Assembly: GCF_932526225.1 (NCBI RefSeq)
Contig: NC_064042.1
Span: 7,001,540 to 7,061,539 of the forward strand
DNA from: Nematostella vectensis
Taxonomy: Eukaryota; Cnidaria; Anthozoa; Actiniaria; Edwardsiidae
DNA: 60,000 nucleotides
Direction: 5' to 3'
The position numbers and the translations under genes are program-made. Shown here one piece after another: positions 41,865 through 50,432 of the stretch. Numbering within the stretch: the stretch's first letter is position 1; each line of letters opens with the position of its first letter. Under the pieces are notes generated by a model. That model worked only from the letters and a program-made list of their open reading frames with translations. It had not been told where the DNA came from and did no database searches.

Positions 41865-42905
41865 ATGACGAATAGAGAGTACATATTTTGCGTGTCCAGT
41901 TCTGACAGGGAGGAAGGGGGTGAGATTGGTGATTTTGTTGTGAGGTGCTCCCAGACGCTTGACCTACGTGATGGGAGGTGGGAGGTGGGGGTCGCCTCCG
42001 TTAACTACCAACCCCACTACAACACCTTTTCCCCCGACGAGCACGACATCTGGGTTATGTGCAAACACCTAGACCACCAAATCGCCTCCCCCTCCTCGAC
42101 AGCTGTGCCTTACTATCAATGGCACCGGGTGACCCTCCGGCAATCGAAGATGGCCAATTGGTTGCAGTTGACCGAAAACTTACGGGTAGCGATCGACGGC
42201 TTTAACACGTCTAGGCAAACCACGAGGCAAGCGCTACAACAGAATTACCTGGATTTAGGAATGGTACCCGACGAGTACAACGAGAAAGTGGTGTTCAAAG
42301 TAGGCTGGGGTAGCCGTGTGTTGATGCGGAGGCGGCTTGGGGCGAGACTTGGCTACACTGACGCCAGTCTCTCTGATGAGGGGCCATTCTACGCCACGTT
42401 ATCACCCCCAAACGACGTAGGGGGTGTCTCCCACCCTATAGTGATAAGGGGTGCCCTCCCCCCTGACTATCCCATCACTGAGAGAGAGGCGCCGAATCTG
42501 CCGGAGGGGGTTGTTAGTCCGCATCTGTTGCCTCAATGGACTGTGTTTGATTGCTCCCTCCCCCAACCGCCGAACAGTGCAAATATCCGCGAGTACCCAT
42601 CCAGGTCTCACCCGGTTTTCGACATCAAATCCTTCCAAAACATGTACTTGTACTCGAATATCACCGATAGCAACTACATCCTAGGGAGCAGTACCCGGAA
42701 TGTATTACGCGTGATGGTCGACAAGGGGGAACCTGGTGAGAGGGGTGTAGAACGGGTTTTCGACCGGCCATTCTACTTCCCCCTACGCCTACAACTCATC
42801 GACGAGATCCACCTCTATATAACAGACGACACGGGTAGAACAATACCATTCTTGTCGGGGAGCTTTGAGGTGACACTTCATTTTCGGCGTACGGCACTGT
42901 CATGA
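41865..42905 (+). CDS. Penton-like minor capsid protein 2, tandem paralogue
   Basis: 346 residues with the same layout as its neighbour: CSQTLDLRDGRWEVGVASVN near the N-terminus, SFQNMYLYSNITDSN in the middle and LIDEIHLYITDDTG near the end. Divergence is substantial outside these blocks, so the duplication is old, and both frames are intact. The stop codon overlaps the next gene's start (ATGA at 42902-42905). Two different vertex or minor capsid proteins could give distinct capsomers, as an inference. Confidence 0.8.
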   Translation: MTNREYIFCVSSSDREEGGEIGDFVVRCSQTLDLRDGRWEVGVASVNYQPHYNTFSPDEHDIWVMCKHLDHQIASPSSTAVPYYQWHRVTLRQSKMANWLQLTENLRVAIDGFNTSRQTTRQALQQNYLDLGMVPDEYNEKVVFKVGWGSRVLMRRRLGARLGYTDASLSDEGPFYATLSPPNDVGGVSHPIVIRGALPPDYPITEREAPNLPEGVVSPHLLPQWTVFDCSLPQPPNSANIREYPSRSHPVFDIKSFQNMYLYSNITDSNYILGSSTRNVLRVMVDKGEPGERGVERVFDRPFYFPLRLQLIDEIHLYITDDTGRTIPFLSGSFEVTLHFRRTALS

Positions 42906-43444
42906 GCGTTTTAGCTGGGCTAGCTGCACCTCTCTTAGCCCCTCTCCTTAGTCCTATCCTTGGCCCTCTCTTTGGTGGGCAAAAAGGGAGCGGCTCCCAC
43001 GCAATAGCCGACGCTGGTACAATAAGAGGATATAACATCAGCAACCCACCCCCTTTCATCGATTTGGAGCAACGGGGGATGGGGAGCCAAGCGTTCCAAG
43101 GCGCCCCCATTGGACAATTGGGGTGGGGAAACAACCACGGTGAAGCGTTCAGCGGTTACCCTGTGGTGGTACAAACAGGAGGTGGCCTCGGTTCACTCCA
43201 CACAGAATTACCCTTTGACGTCTCAGGGAGCACCCCTATTGGCCATACGACGTTCAAAACCGCCTCCCCTAGCACAAAAAGACAAATTTCCCATAGAGTA
43301 AAAATTATGCCAAAAACTGTACCCCTCGGGAGCACCCCCACAAAACCAAGGAGAAGCCAACCCAGTCACCGCCGCCGCCGTAGAGTCACACCCTCCTACA
43401 GACGCCAAAGGGGTGGGGCAAGGCCTATGGATGTCTTCGGCTAG
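42902..43444 (+). CDS. pX/pVI-like basic virion protein with QRGG motif
   Basis: 180 residues. A hydrophobic, Pro/Leu-rich amphipathic N-terminus (MSVLAGLAAPLLAPLLSPIL) recalls membrane-active adenoviral pVI. A Gly-rich middle follows, then an Arg-rich C-terminal block, with QRGG at residues 169-172 just before the end. The start overlaps the preceding stop. Likely roles are linking capsid to genome or lysing membranes on entry, by analogy only. Confidence 0.6.
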   Translation: MSVLAGLAAPLLAPLLSPILGPLFGGQKGSGSHAIADAGTIRGYNISNPPPFIDLEQRGMGSQAFQGAPIGQLGWGNNHGEAFSGYPVVVQTGGGLGSLHTELPFDVSGSTPIGHTTFKTASPSTKRQISHRVKIMPKTVPLGSTPTKPRRSQPSHRRRRRVTPSYRRQRGGARPMDVFG

Positions 43445-43470
43445 GGGAAAAAGATAAAACTACCCACAGG

Positions 43471-43478
43471 TGACGTCA
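43471..43478 (+). promoter_or_regulatory. CRE-like palindrome upstream of the major capsid gene
   Basis: TGACGTCA lies 52 bp before the ATG at 43531. No clear TATA box is present. Confidence 0.45.
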
Positions 43479-43530
43479 CACCCCCAGTTCACACCCACCC
43501 TTGCCACGAAGAAGAGCTCTCCCACCTACC

Positions 43531-44840
43531 ATGAGTGTCGCCACTGTTTTCTCGGGGTCACAGCAGGTGGCTAACCCTGGTGTAGGGTTGTTCACCATGC
43601 CAGCCACAGACGTGGCCTTGAAAGATGGGAAGTTTATCCCCTACACCCCCACCGATGAAAGCTCCGACCACATCGAGTGGTACATCCACCCTACCACCAC
43701 CTACATTGACCTCCAAAAAACACACATAAAACTGAAAGTCAAAATCACCAAGGTCGGTGGTGGGAACCTCACTGTCGGTGAGCATGCCGCCTTTGTGAAC
43801 AACGCTGGCAATTCAATGTTCAGACAAGTCAAGGTTGAGTTGAATAACATCCCTGTCACCTTACAAACGGACTCGTATCCGTTCAAATCCTACATCAGTA
43901 ACCTATTAAACTACACCAGGGAGGGGCAAGATTCCTTCTTAGGGTGTAGTCTTTGGCACAAAGATACGGCCGGCCACATAGACGTCGCCGAAGTGGCGGG
44001 GGGTGGGGCAACGAACGAAGGCCTAAAAAAACGCGCCGCCTACACAGCCCAAAGTGTGGAAGTTGGCCTCATCGTCAACCTACACATTGATATCTTTAAG
44101 TGCGGACGGTACTTGTTGAGTGGTGTCCCAATGAAGATCAGGTTGGAGATGTCGAAAGCAGCCTTTGCCCTCATGGGGAGTGGCAAGTTCGTCATCACCC
44201 CAGGCTCCACCCTCCGTTTGTACCACGTCACCCCAACAGATACGGTAGCGCTAACCCACGCCAACGAGCTGGTGCACCATAAATTGGCCAAGTACCCTGT
44301 AACCACGGCTGTAGTCAAAACGGAGCAGGTTGAGAATGGGAAACTCACCAAAAGATTCAACGATCTATGGAATGGGCTCATCCCAAAGCGAATGGTATTT
44401 GGTATCATCACCAACGAGGCCTACGCTGGGAGTTTCACAAAGAACCCCTTCAATTTCATCTTTACGAACGTCACTAACATTGAGCTACGGGTGAATGGGG
44501 TCGAGTTCCCCTTCACTAACATCAAAAACAACGCTGGGGACGCCATAGATTTGTACTACATGATGCACGAGGGTATAAATGGGAAAGCGGCCCGCGCAAA
44601 AGGCCTGAACATCACGCGAGAAGAGTTTTTTGGCGGGTACGGTTTGGTCGTCTATGACCTCACGTCCGCAGGAAACGCGTCATCCGGGTACTTTCAGCCA
44701 CAGTATAAAGCACGGTGTCACTGGACTTGAACTTCAGTACGGCCCCTGCCGAGGTGCTCACAGTAGTGCTGTACGGGGAGTTCAACAACACCATGGAAAT
44801 AGACAGTGCCCACAATATAATGTACACCATCCAAGGGTAA
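43531..44840 (+). pseudogene. mcp: Major capsid protein (double jelly-roll), C-terminal frameshift
   Basis: From ATG 43531, roughly 400 residues run in one frame. They include SDHIEWYIHPTTTYIDL, then NSMFRQVKVELNNIPV and YPFKSYISNLLNY, the hallmark N-terminal jelly-roll segment of Polinton capsids. NPFNFIFTNVTNIELRVNG marks the second jelly-roll. Between about 44690 and 44730 the frame changes, and the expected terminal strand continues in another register to TAA at 44838-44840. The upstream frame instead ends at 44730. Full length would be near 436 residues. It builds the icosahedral shell. Confidence 0.9.
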
Positions 44841-44864
44841 AAGGACCAGAGAAAAAAAGAAGAC

Positions 44865-45485
44865 ATGAATGCTGACCTCCAACTGGACGCAATGTCCACA
44901 GAGGAGTTGGAGGCAATAGCCCTCAGTGACCGTTACATAGAGCCCGTGTTCGAAGGGGTATATCCGTCGGACCTCCTACCTACCACTATCCCAGAGAATG
45001 GGTACGACTACTCAGCATACATTATAAACACCGACCCGAGTGGTAGGCCTGGCACCCACTGGTTAGCAGCCTTCTTCACACCAGACCGCTGCGAATGGTT
45101 CGACAGTTTTGGGTTTGGTCCAGAAGCATATGGCAAGGTTATGGTAGACTTCTGCGCCCTGCGCCCCCGGTTGGTAACAAACCCGCACCGTCCCCAAGCT
45201 TGAAACTCAGCCGTATGTGGACAGTATTGCCTATTTTTCTTGTACCACCGCACCCGTGGGGAAACCCTAAGGGGAATCGTCTCAAAGTTTGGTAGTCAGC
45301 ACAATTGGAACGACCAAGTAGTGTGTTCGTTTGTACACGACCTGGTGTGTCATGGCGCAAGCAAACACGGCACCCAACGCAGGCGGTGCCCTTGGCGCCA
45401 GTGCGCTGTGAAACAACACCATTTAGTGCACGGGGACGATAATAATAATAATTATAATAATCATAACCTGTGGATGTGGCCCTAG
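44865..45485 (+). pseudogene. pro: Adenain-like (C5) cysteine protease, split by TGA
   Basis: ATG 44865. His65 lies in GTHWLAAFF and Asp80 in WFDSFG, which fit the first two members of the adenain triad. An in-frame TGA at 45201-45203 follows residue 112. The same frame then continues with the catalytic-Cys motif CGQYCLFFL and runs to 45485. Without read-through the first product lacks its nucleophile. These proteases belong to the Ulp1-like fold and mature virion precursors after Gly-Gly. Candidate substrates nearby carry QRGG or QKGG. The final Asn-rich tail is low-complexity. Confidence 0.85.
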
Positions 45486-45503
45486 TATAGAGTAGACAAT
45501 TAC

Positions 45504-45509
45504 AATAAA
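45504..45509 (+). terminator. Poly(A) signal after the protease gene
   Basis: AATAAA 19 bp after the protease frame, preceding the ATPase TATA box. Confidence 0.5.
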
Positions 45510-45553
45510 AAACATGTAATGGGTACCCTGTGTCTTGTCTCATTATTCCCCAC

Positions 45554-45562
45554 TGCTTATAT
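45554..45562 (+). promoter_or_regulatory. TATA-like box of the ATPase gene
   Basis: TTATATATA lies about 50 bp before ATG 45613. Confidence 0.5.
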
Positions 45563-45612
45563 ATACGAGGGGTAGGACAAAGTGGACGACACTAAACTAT
45601 CCCCACCCCAGG

Positions 45613-46422
45613 ATGGAGGACCGACGGTTCCGTTGCCCCTGTGCCATTATGGTTGTGGGGCCAAGCCAATCGGGGAAGACAACATGGGTACAGAACTTGT
45701 TGCGACAAGCCCCTAAGGCTTTCGACAAACAATTCCGCAAAGTAGTTTGTTGTTACGGTCAATGGCAACCTAAATACGATTGGATGCAGAAAAAATTAGG
45801 GGTTGAATTCCACCAAGGACTACCCGACTCTGTCACCGAACTGTTTGGGAGACACGACACCCCTGGTTTGCTCATCATAGACGATCTGATGGACCAAATC
45901 GATAGGGCATTGAAAATCTTCACCCAAGAATCCCACCACCATGACATCACGACCATATTCATCTCACAGAACCTATTCCCTGGGGGGAAATCACGCACAG
46001 CGTCGATCAATAGCCATTTCTTTGTGATGTTCAAAGACCCTAGGAACAAGTTAGGGGTGCGTACGCTCGCGCAGCAAGCGTTCCCGGGGCAATTAGACTA
46101 TGTCATGGACGCCTACGACCAAGCCACTAAAGAGCCTCATAGTTGTTTGTTGATTGACTTCCACCAAAAAACCCCTGACACCCTCCGTCTCCGTTCCCAC
46201 ATTTTACCAGACCAGTCACCCATGTACGCTTACCTACCCAAGGACTCTAAAGGTGAATCTGTATATATAGAAGGTAAGGAGGGGGGTAGCACCTCAGTCA
46301 ACGATGCCCAACGTAAGAGGAAGAGGTCCAAGGGGTGGGTGGACCCCGACGACCCGCATACGGCCTACGGCAAGCGCAAGGCGCGAGGCGTCAGGGTACG
46401 CCCGCGCCAGGTACAGGGCTGA
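45613..46422 (+). CDS. A32/FtsK-HerA type genome-packaging ATPase
   Basis: 269 residues from ATG 45613; the frame is open further upstream but has no earlier ATG. Walker A is GPSQSGKTT (residues 16-24) and Walker B is GLLIIDD (85-91). TTIFISQNLF at about 118-127 carries the Asn/Gln sensor. A Lys/Arg-rich tail ends the protein. It translocates viral DNA into the preformed capsid in this family. The frame is intact. Its last 119 bp overlap the start of the next Arg-rich frame. Confidence 0.88.
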   Translation: MEDRRFRCPCAIMVVGPSQSGKTTWVQNLLRQAPKAFDKQFRKVVCCYGQWQPKYDWMQKKLGVEFHQGLPDSVTELFGRHDTPGLLIIDDLMDQIDRALKIFTQESHHHDITTIFISQNLFPGGKSRTASINSHFFVMFKDPRNKLGVRTLAQQAFPGQLDYVMDAYDQATKEPHSCLLIDFHQKTPDTLRLRSHILPDQSPMYAYLPKDSKGESVYIEGKEGGSTSVNDAQRKRKRSKGWVDPDDPHTAYGKRKARGVRVRPRQVQG

Positions 46423-47332
46423 AGCGAGGTTCAACCGGCGCCATGGGATGTCACCCCCCACACCCCCTGAAGGGGTGTCGTCCCTCTCTTCGTCCAACAA
46501 ATCACCATCATCATCATCATCGTCATCATGACCATCGCGACCGTCGCAGCGGTCACCACGACCACTACCACCACTATCACAACCGACACCGCTAGCACCA
46601 ACACTCTCCCCCCTATCAGCCTCGACCCCAATGAGCCCACCTAACATACCACTACCAACTCCCCCTTGGACGGGGCTACCCGACATAACTCTGCCATCAT
46701 CACCCTGGAGGGTGAACAGCGACCCGGCCAGAAAGCGGAAAAAGAGAGTGGGGCCCCCAAAACGAGCGTCGAGTACTTCGGGGCGTATTAGTACTAAGAA
46801 AAAATCACCACCACAGGACCGTCCCTTCGCACGGTTCCGAGATTGGATGGCAAGGAACCGTTCATCGTTCACTCCACAACCCAGCTCCGAAGCATCTACG
46901 GTTGACTATTTGACAACGGCCAACCAAAGCCGGACACGCTCGCCAGGCAGCTACGGTTCACCCTCCACACTCACAATGGTGAGGCCAAGAGGATCACGGG
47001 ACAGTATCACGGTCTCCACACCCCCCACACCCTCCGGAAGCACCCCCTCCTCCCGTAGGGGAGCGAGACGGCGAGCTAGGGGGGATGGGGGTGGTGGGGG
47101 TGGGGATGGCGGGGGTGGGGGAGGAGGTAGAGGTGGTAGGGGGGGAGGAAGAAGAGGTGGGAGGACGACCACAACCACGAAAAAGTGTGTTACCCGTAAA
47201 AGACGCCGTGCAGATGGGACCAACGTCACCAAGACAAATTGCGTCACCACCCAACGTGTGAACAACCAGCAAGTTGGTGGCGGGGGTGGCTGTACGGTAG
47301 GGGACTTATCATGGAGATCCGTTTCGGTGTAA
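46304..47332 (+). pseudogene. Pro/Ser/Arg-rich basic protein, one frame split by TGA
   Basis: One frame is open from ATG 46304 to TAA at 47330-47332 except for a TGA at 46529-46531. After the TGA, ATG 46631 would give 233 residues alone. The N-terminal part is Arg-rich (MPNVRGRGPRGGW) and ends in a Ser run encoded by TCA repeats. The middle is Pro-rich. The C-terminal part has RKRKKRVG, a Gly/Arg run and KKCVTRKRRRADG. It could be a minor core or DNA-binding virion protein; the family is not recognised. Confidence 0.5.
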
Positions 47333-47375
47333 ACCCATAAATAGCAAACAACAAATACCACCACACCACTCCACT

Positions 47376-47597
47376 ATGGGGCGCCGTGTGAGAAGGAGCC
47401 GGACCCGTTGCGCTAGGCAGAAGACAGTGTGCAAGAAAAGAAGGCGACCTCACCGCTACAGGCGAAGGGGCAGGGGGGTAAGACAGCGTGGAGGTAGAAA
47501 ACCCGGTGACCCTACGATCTTTGGGCAAACGGCCGACGAATGGAAAGGTCTTGGGGATAGCCTCTCCAGGACACGGAAAAGCATTTTTTTTAAATAA
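47376..47597 (+). CDS. Small Arg-rich core-type protein 1 with QRGG
   Basis: 73 residues. The first 36 are almost half Arg/Lys, then QRGG at residues 37-40, then a neutral tail (DPTIFGQTADEWKG). A CATAAATA box lies at about 47335-47342. Size and composition recall adenovirus core peptides. It is first of three tandem genes with the same plan. Confidence 0.6.
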   Translation: MGRRVRRSRTRCARQKTVCKKRRRPHRYRRRGRGVRQRGGRKPGDPTIFGQTADEWKGLGDSLSRTRKSIFFK

Positions 47598-47633
47598 ATA
47601 ACAGAGCACCGACACTAACCATACCATTCCACC

Positions 47634-47831
47634 ATGGCCCTGAGAAGGAGCGGACGCTTTGCGAGGAAACGCACCAAACGCACCACACGCATAAAAAGGA
47701 GGAGGGCACCTTACAGGAGGAGACTGCGCCACAGCCAACGGGGTGGCTGGGTCTTCCCCGGGTCGAAGCCTTGGTCCCAGCTCTCAGACCACGATAAAGC
47801 GATGGCCCGTATTGGGATGTACGGTTATTGA
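47634..47831 (+). CDS. Small Arg-rich core-type protein 2 with QRGG
   Basis: 65 residues: a basic N-terminus (MALRRSGRFARKRTKRTTR), QRGGW at residues 35-39, then WSQLSDHDKAMARIGMYGY. The ATG context CACCATGG is favourable and a TAAATAAATA stretch lies about 35 bp upstream. Confidence 0.6.
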   Translation: MALRRSGRFARKRTKRTTRIKRRRAPYRRRLRHSQRGGWVFPGSKPWSQLSDHDKAMARIGMYGY

Positions 47832-47852
47832 TGGGTTTCGCACGCATTCACC

Positions 47853-48011
47853 ATGGCACGCCCCCTAAGAAGACGTACCATACGTAAACCCCGTAAACGG
47901 CGTCCCCGTAGGGGCTTGAACGTTGGTAGAACGACACAACGGGGTGGTCGTTACCGGAAACTCTGGGTGACAGGACGCAAATTGGATAAGATTGACCCTG
48001 CATGGTTGTAG
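47853..48011 (+). CDS. Small Arg-rich core-type protein 3 with QRGG (52 aa)
   Basis: Short frame from ATG 47853 in a CACCATGG context to TAG at 48009-48011. It has the same plan as its two neighbours: basic start (MARPLRRRTIRKPRKRRPRR), QRGG at residues 29-32 and a tail ending DPAWL. Position, composition and the shared motif support it despite its length. Confidence 0.6.
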   Translation: MARPLRRRTIRKPRKRRPRRGLNVGRTTQRGGRYRKLWVTGRKLDKIDPAWL

Positions 48012-48014
48012 CTA

Positions 48015-48024
48015 CCCTATAAAA
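48015..48024 (+). promoter_or_regulatory. TATA box of the 48058 gene
   Basis: CCCTATAAAA lies about 35-40 bp before ATG 48058. Confidence 0.55.
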
Positions 48025-48057
48025 AGTGGGGTGACACCCCACCAACACCATTTCACC

Positions 48058-48408
48058 ATGTCACGCCGGCTGAAGAGAAACGCAAAGTTCCTGAACGACC
48101 TCTCGGTTAGCAAAGGTAGAGCGAGACAACATCTTTTAAAAAAAGCTTCTGGTGAGCAAGTGAACGCCTTAGGGGAAATCGCCCACAACCTGCTAAAAGG
48201 CAACATCCCCCTCAGCAGGGCCCAGCGAAACAAACTAAGTGTCCACAAACACCGGATACGCGCCCTAGCAGACAAAAGACTACCAGCCAGGGAGAGGAAA
48301 AAAGTGCTCGTAAGCCAACGAGGGGGTTGGGGTATTCCACTCCTACTAGGTGCCGTGGGGGCGACCGCGGGGGTACCCCTGATTAACAAACTTATCAACA
48401 AAATATAA
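48058..48408 (+). CDS. Conserved Polinton-type small protein with QRGGW and hydrophobic tail
   Basis: 116 residues. Basic helical N-terminus (MSRRLKRNAKFLNDL), a segment NALGEIAHNLLKGNIPLS followed by RAQRNKLSVHKHRIRALADK, then SQRGGWGIPLLLGAVGATAG (QRGG at 87-90). Proteins with this sequence plan, ending in QKGGF or similar and a hydrophobic tail, recur next to capsid genes of animal Mavericks (recalled, not searched). Cleavage at the GG would release the hydrophobic tail. Confidence 0.65.
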   Translation: MSRRLKRNAKFLNDLSVSKGRARQHLLKKASGEQVNALGEIAHNLLKGNIPLSRAQRNKLSVHKHRIRALADKRLPARERKKVLVSQRGGWGIPLLLGAVGATAGVPLINKLINKI

Positions 48409-48413
48409 AAAAA

Positions 48414-48424
48414 CCTATAAATAG
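48414..48424 (+). promoter_or_regulatory. TATA box of the 48471 gene
   Basis: CCTATAAATAG about 50 bp upstream of ATG 48471. Confidence 0.55.
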
Positions 48425-48470
48425 GGTGAAGGGGAACGCCATCCCCTTCAGTCCAACCGAGATAGCCACC

Positions 48471-49037
48471 ATGTCAACACAAAAAGGGGGAGCCTATCGC
48501 ATGGCTTTGGTGCCCGAGCACATGGCCAACCTACTCGTGACTAAAGAGAAGACTACCATGCCACCCCAACTGCAGATTGTGGCACGGCTGGACAAAGATA
48601 TACAGAAGATCTTAAACAACAAAACATTACCATTGGAGACAAAAGTACGCCTCTACAACACTGCGTTGACGCAATGGCTAGATTGGATACAACAAGCCAA
48701 GGACAGTGGGAAGGGTGGAAATAAAGAGACTGGTGCCCAGCTTAGGACGCCCCTTGGCCTCCCTTCACCACCAAGCAGTTCACCAAGCACACCCTTTGGG
48801 GTAACACATAGTGGACCAGCCTTACCAACACCACCCTACAGTACACCAAGGACGCAAAAACCAAAAGCTAAACGACCACGGCGGGCACTACCACTGTACC
48901 CACTACCATCGCTACCGCCAACCCCGAAACTTTTACCACCCACCCCAAAGCAAACTGGGCGTGGGCTAAGAAGGGTGGCTAAAACCAGGCTAAGGAAACG
49001 AGTAGCTAAAACAAGGCTGAGATGGGATTGCCTTTAA
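48471..49037 (+). CDS. Virion-type protein with N-terminal QKGG, helical domain and Pro-rich basic tail
   Basis: The ATG at 48471 sits in a perfect GCCACCATG context. MSTQKGGAYRMALVPEHM opens the protein, with QKGG at residues 4-7. A helical region follows (LDKDIQKILNNKTLPLETKV, LYNTALTQWLDW), then about 80 Pro/Ser/Thr-rich residues and a C-terminal Arg/Lys block with a repeated RVAKTRLR. The helical part resembles a small conserved family next to Maverick capsid genes. The frame is intact at 188 residues. Confidence 0.6.
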   Translation: MSTQKGGAYRMALVPEHMANLLVTKEKTTMPPQLQIVARLDKDIQKILNNKTLPLETKVRLYNTALTQWLDWIQQAKDSGKGGNKETGAQLRTPLGLPSPPSSSPSTPFGVTHSGPALPTPPYSTPRTQKPKAKRPRRALPLYPLPSLPPTPKLLPPTPKQTGRGLRRVAKTRLRKRVAKTRLRWDCL

Positions 49038-49078
49038 AAAAGACAATACACTGCGGTGTAGGACCTCTTTTTAATAGC

Positions 49079-49084
49079 AATAAA
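49079..49084 (+). terminator. Poly(A) signal of the late plus-strand cluster
   Basis: AATAAA 42 bp after the stop of the 48471 gene. Confidence 0.55.
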
Positions 49085-49118
49085 ACACCTTAATACATGT
49101 GTACTGTAGTAGCTCTTA

Positions 49119-50182
49119 CTAGTAGGTTCTAGTTAGCAACACTAACTCACCCCACCCACTCTTCTTCTTCTTTTTCTTCTCCCCACCCCCCTCTCCCCCC
49201 TCCTTCACAACACCCATACCACCACACACAGGGTGGGTACATTTCCATATCTTACTACACTCCTCTACATCCTTTTGGAGGTGGTAGCACTCCTCCCATT
49301 TCTCGTAGCTGCGGCAGTTCTCAGGGTCGGTGAACATGCACACTCAGCGTTGATTGGTCTTAAGCCACTTGCCAAACAAGTAGACCTCAGCCTTGGGGCA
49401 GTGCTTGGGGGTATCGGAGAAGGTTGAATAGAAATGATGGCCGCATGCCCTCTCGTGCGCCTCCGTCATAAAGCTTACGTGTGCGTTGCTATAGTGCTCA
49501 TGCAACTCTTGGTACTTGGGGCAACCAAACACCTCCAAGTTCACGAAAGGAATGCAAAGTCCCATTAGAAGCCGACGCTCGCAGCTGCCACCCTTGTACC
49601 CAACAATCCCTCCTTGACCGTAGATGTCATACCATCCCTTGACGACACGCTCAAGCTCGGCGTGGGGGATGCTGGAGCCCGGGGTGAGATCAAAAGTCAG
49701 CCCTGTGACATGCCGTGTGACATAGCGTGCCATCCTCCTATCTTTTTGGGAGAGCTCGCTGTACCTCATTGGGAAAGTGAAGTGCCTGCCAACCACTTCA
49801 TCATTGTGATGGAAGAACCCCACCTCCTTGCAATGAAACACGCCATCCACATAAAACCCATCTTCGTCAAGGACACATGTGATGTTCTGGAAGACACCTT
49901 CTTGCGCAACACAAGGCTCAAAGGGGCCATAAACTGTATCGTAGAAGGGCCCGTACAGTACATACTTGGTGTAGTCTATCACGCCAGGAATCATCCCCCA
50001 CTCTTCCCATCCACTGACCCATCTTCCACCCTCTTGCTTTTCACAGGGGTCTTTCCCTGTAGCCATTCCGTAAATTCCCAACACAATAGGGAAAAAGTAA
50101 CACGTGCACCAAAAAAGAGCCCAACCCCAAACGAACACCCCCGGACAAACGAGGTGAAAGCTTCTTCCCACACTGGTGCCAT
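49119..50182 (-). pseudogene. Cys-rich membrane-anchored protein, broken by TGA and an N-terminal shift
   Basis: The main frame starts after a TATATAAAAGG box at 50228-50219. The ATG that fits (50182) is in a different register from the body, and a T6 run near 50105-50110 is the likely shift point. A hydrophobic anchor of about 20 residues lies near the N-terminus. The ectodomain-like body has many Cys and at least one N-glycosylation site (NIT). An in-frame TGA at 49346-49344 separates the last 74 residues, which carry further Cys (ENCRSYEKWEECYHL) and a Lys run. A virion surface or host-interaction protein is possible; no family is recognised. Confidence 0.5.
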
Positions 50183-50218
50183 GGAGGCATAAAGAGACAC
50201 GGTAGCAAGGCCTCACCC

Positions 50219-50432
50219 TTTTATATAGAGGGAGAAACCCACTACAGACCAATCAGCATCAGGGATACAACGCCAACCAATCACACACTTTGTTGCGTCA
50301 CAAAAGGGACACCTAAGCCAATAAGAAAGTAGCGTCACAAAAAAACCTAGACCAACCACAGCACACTTCCCCACGACGTCAGAGCTGACGTCACCCCGCG
50401 ATAGCCAAAAACACTCTCACACCAGCACAACC
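50219..50432. promoter_or_regulatory. Divergent promoter between the membrane protein and RING genes
   Basis: The minus-strand TATA box is at 50219-50228. CCAAT boxes lie near 50230, 50276 and 50319. CGACGTCA is at 50374-50381 and TGACGTCA at 50386-50393, just upstream of the RING gene ATG. No TATA box is obvious on the plus strand. Confidence 0.55.

Noticed and set aside
46294-46872. 192-codon minus-strand frame with Asp and Gly runs
   Set aside because: Antisense shadow of the Pro/Ser/Arg-rich plus-strand frame. Its runs come from TCA and ACC repeats, and it has no domain or promoter.
46951-47738. Pro- and Ser-rich minus-strand frames over the Arg-rich genes
   Set aside because: Composition follows from the GC-rich sense strand; no start context or homology.
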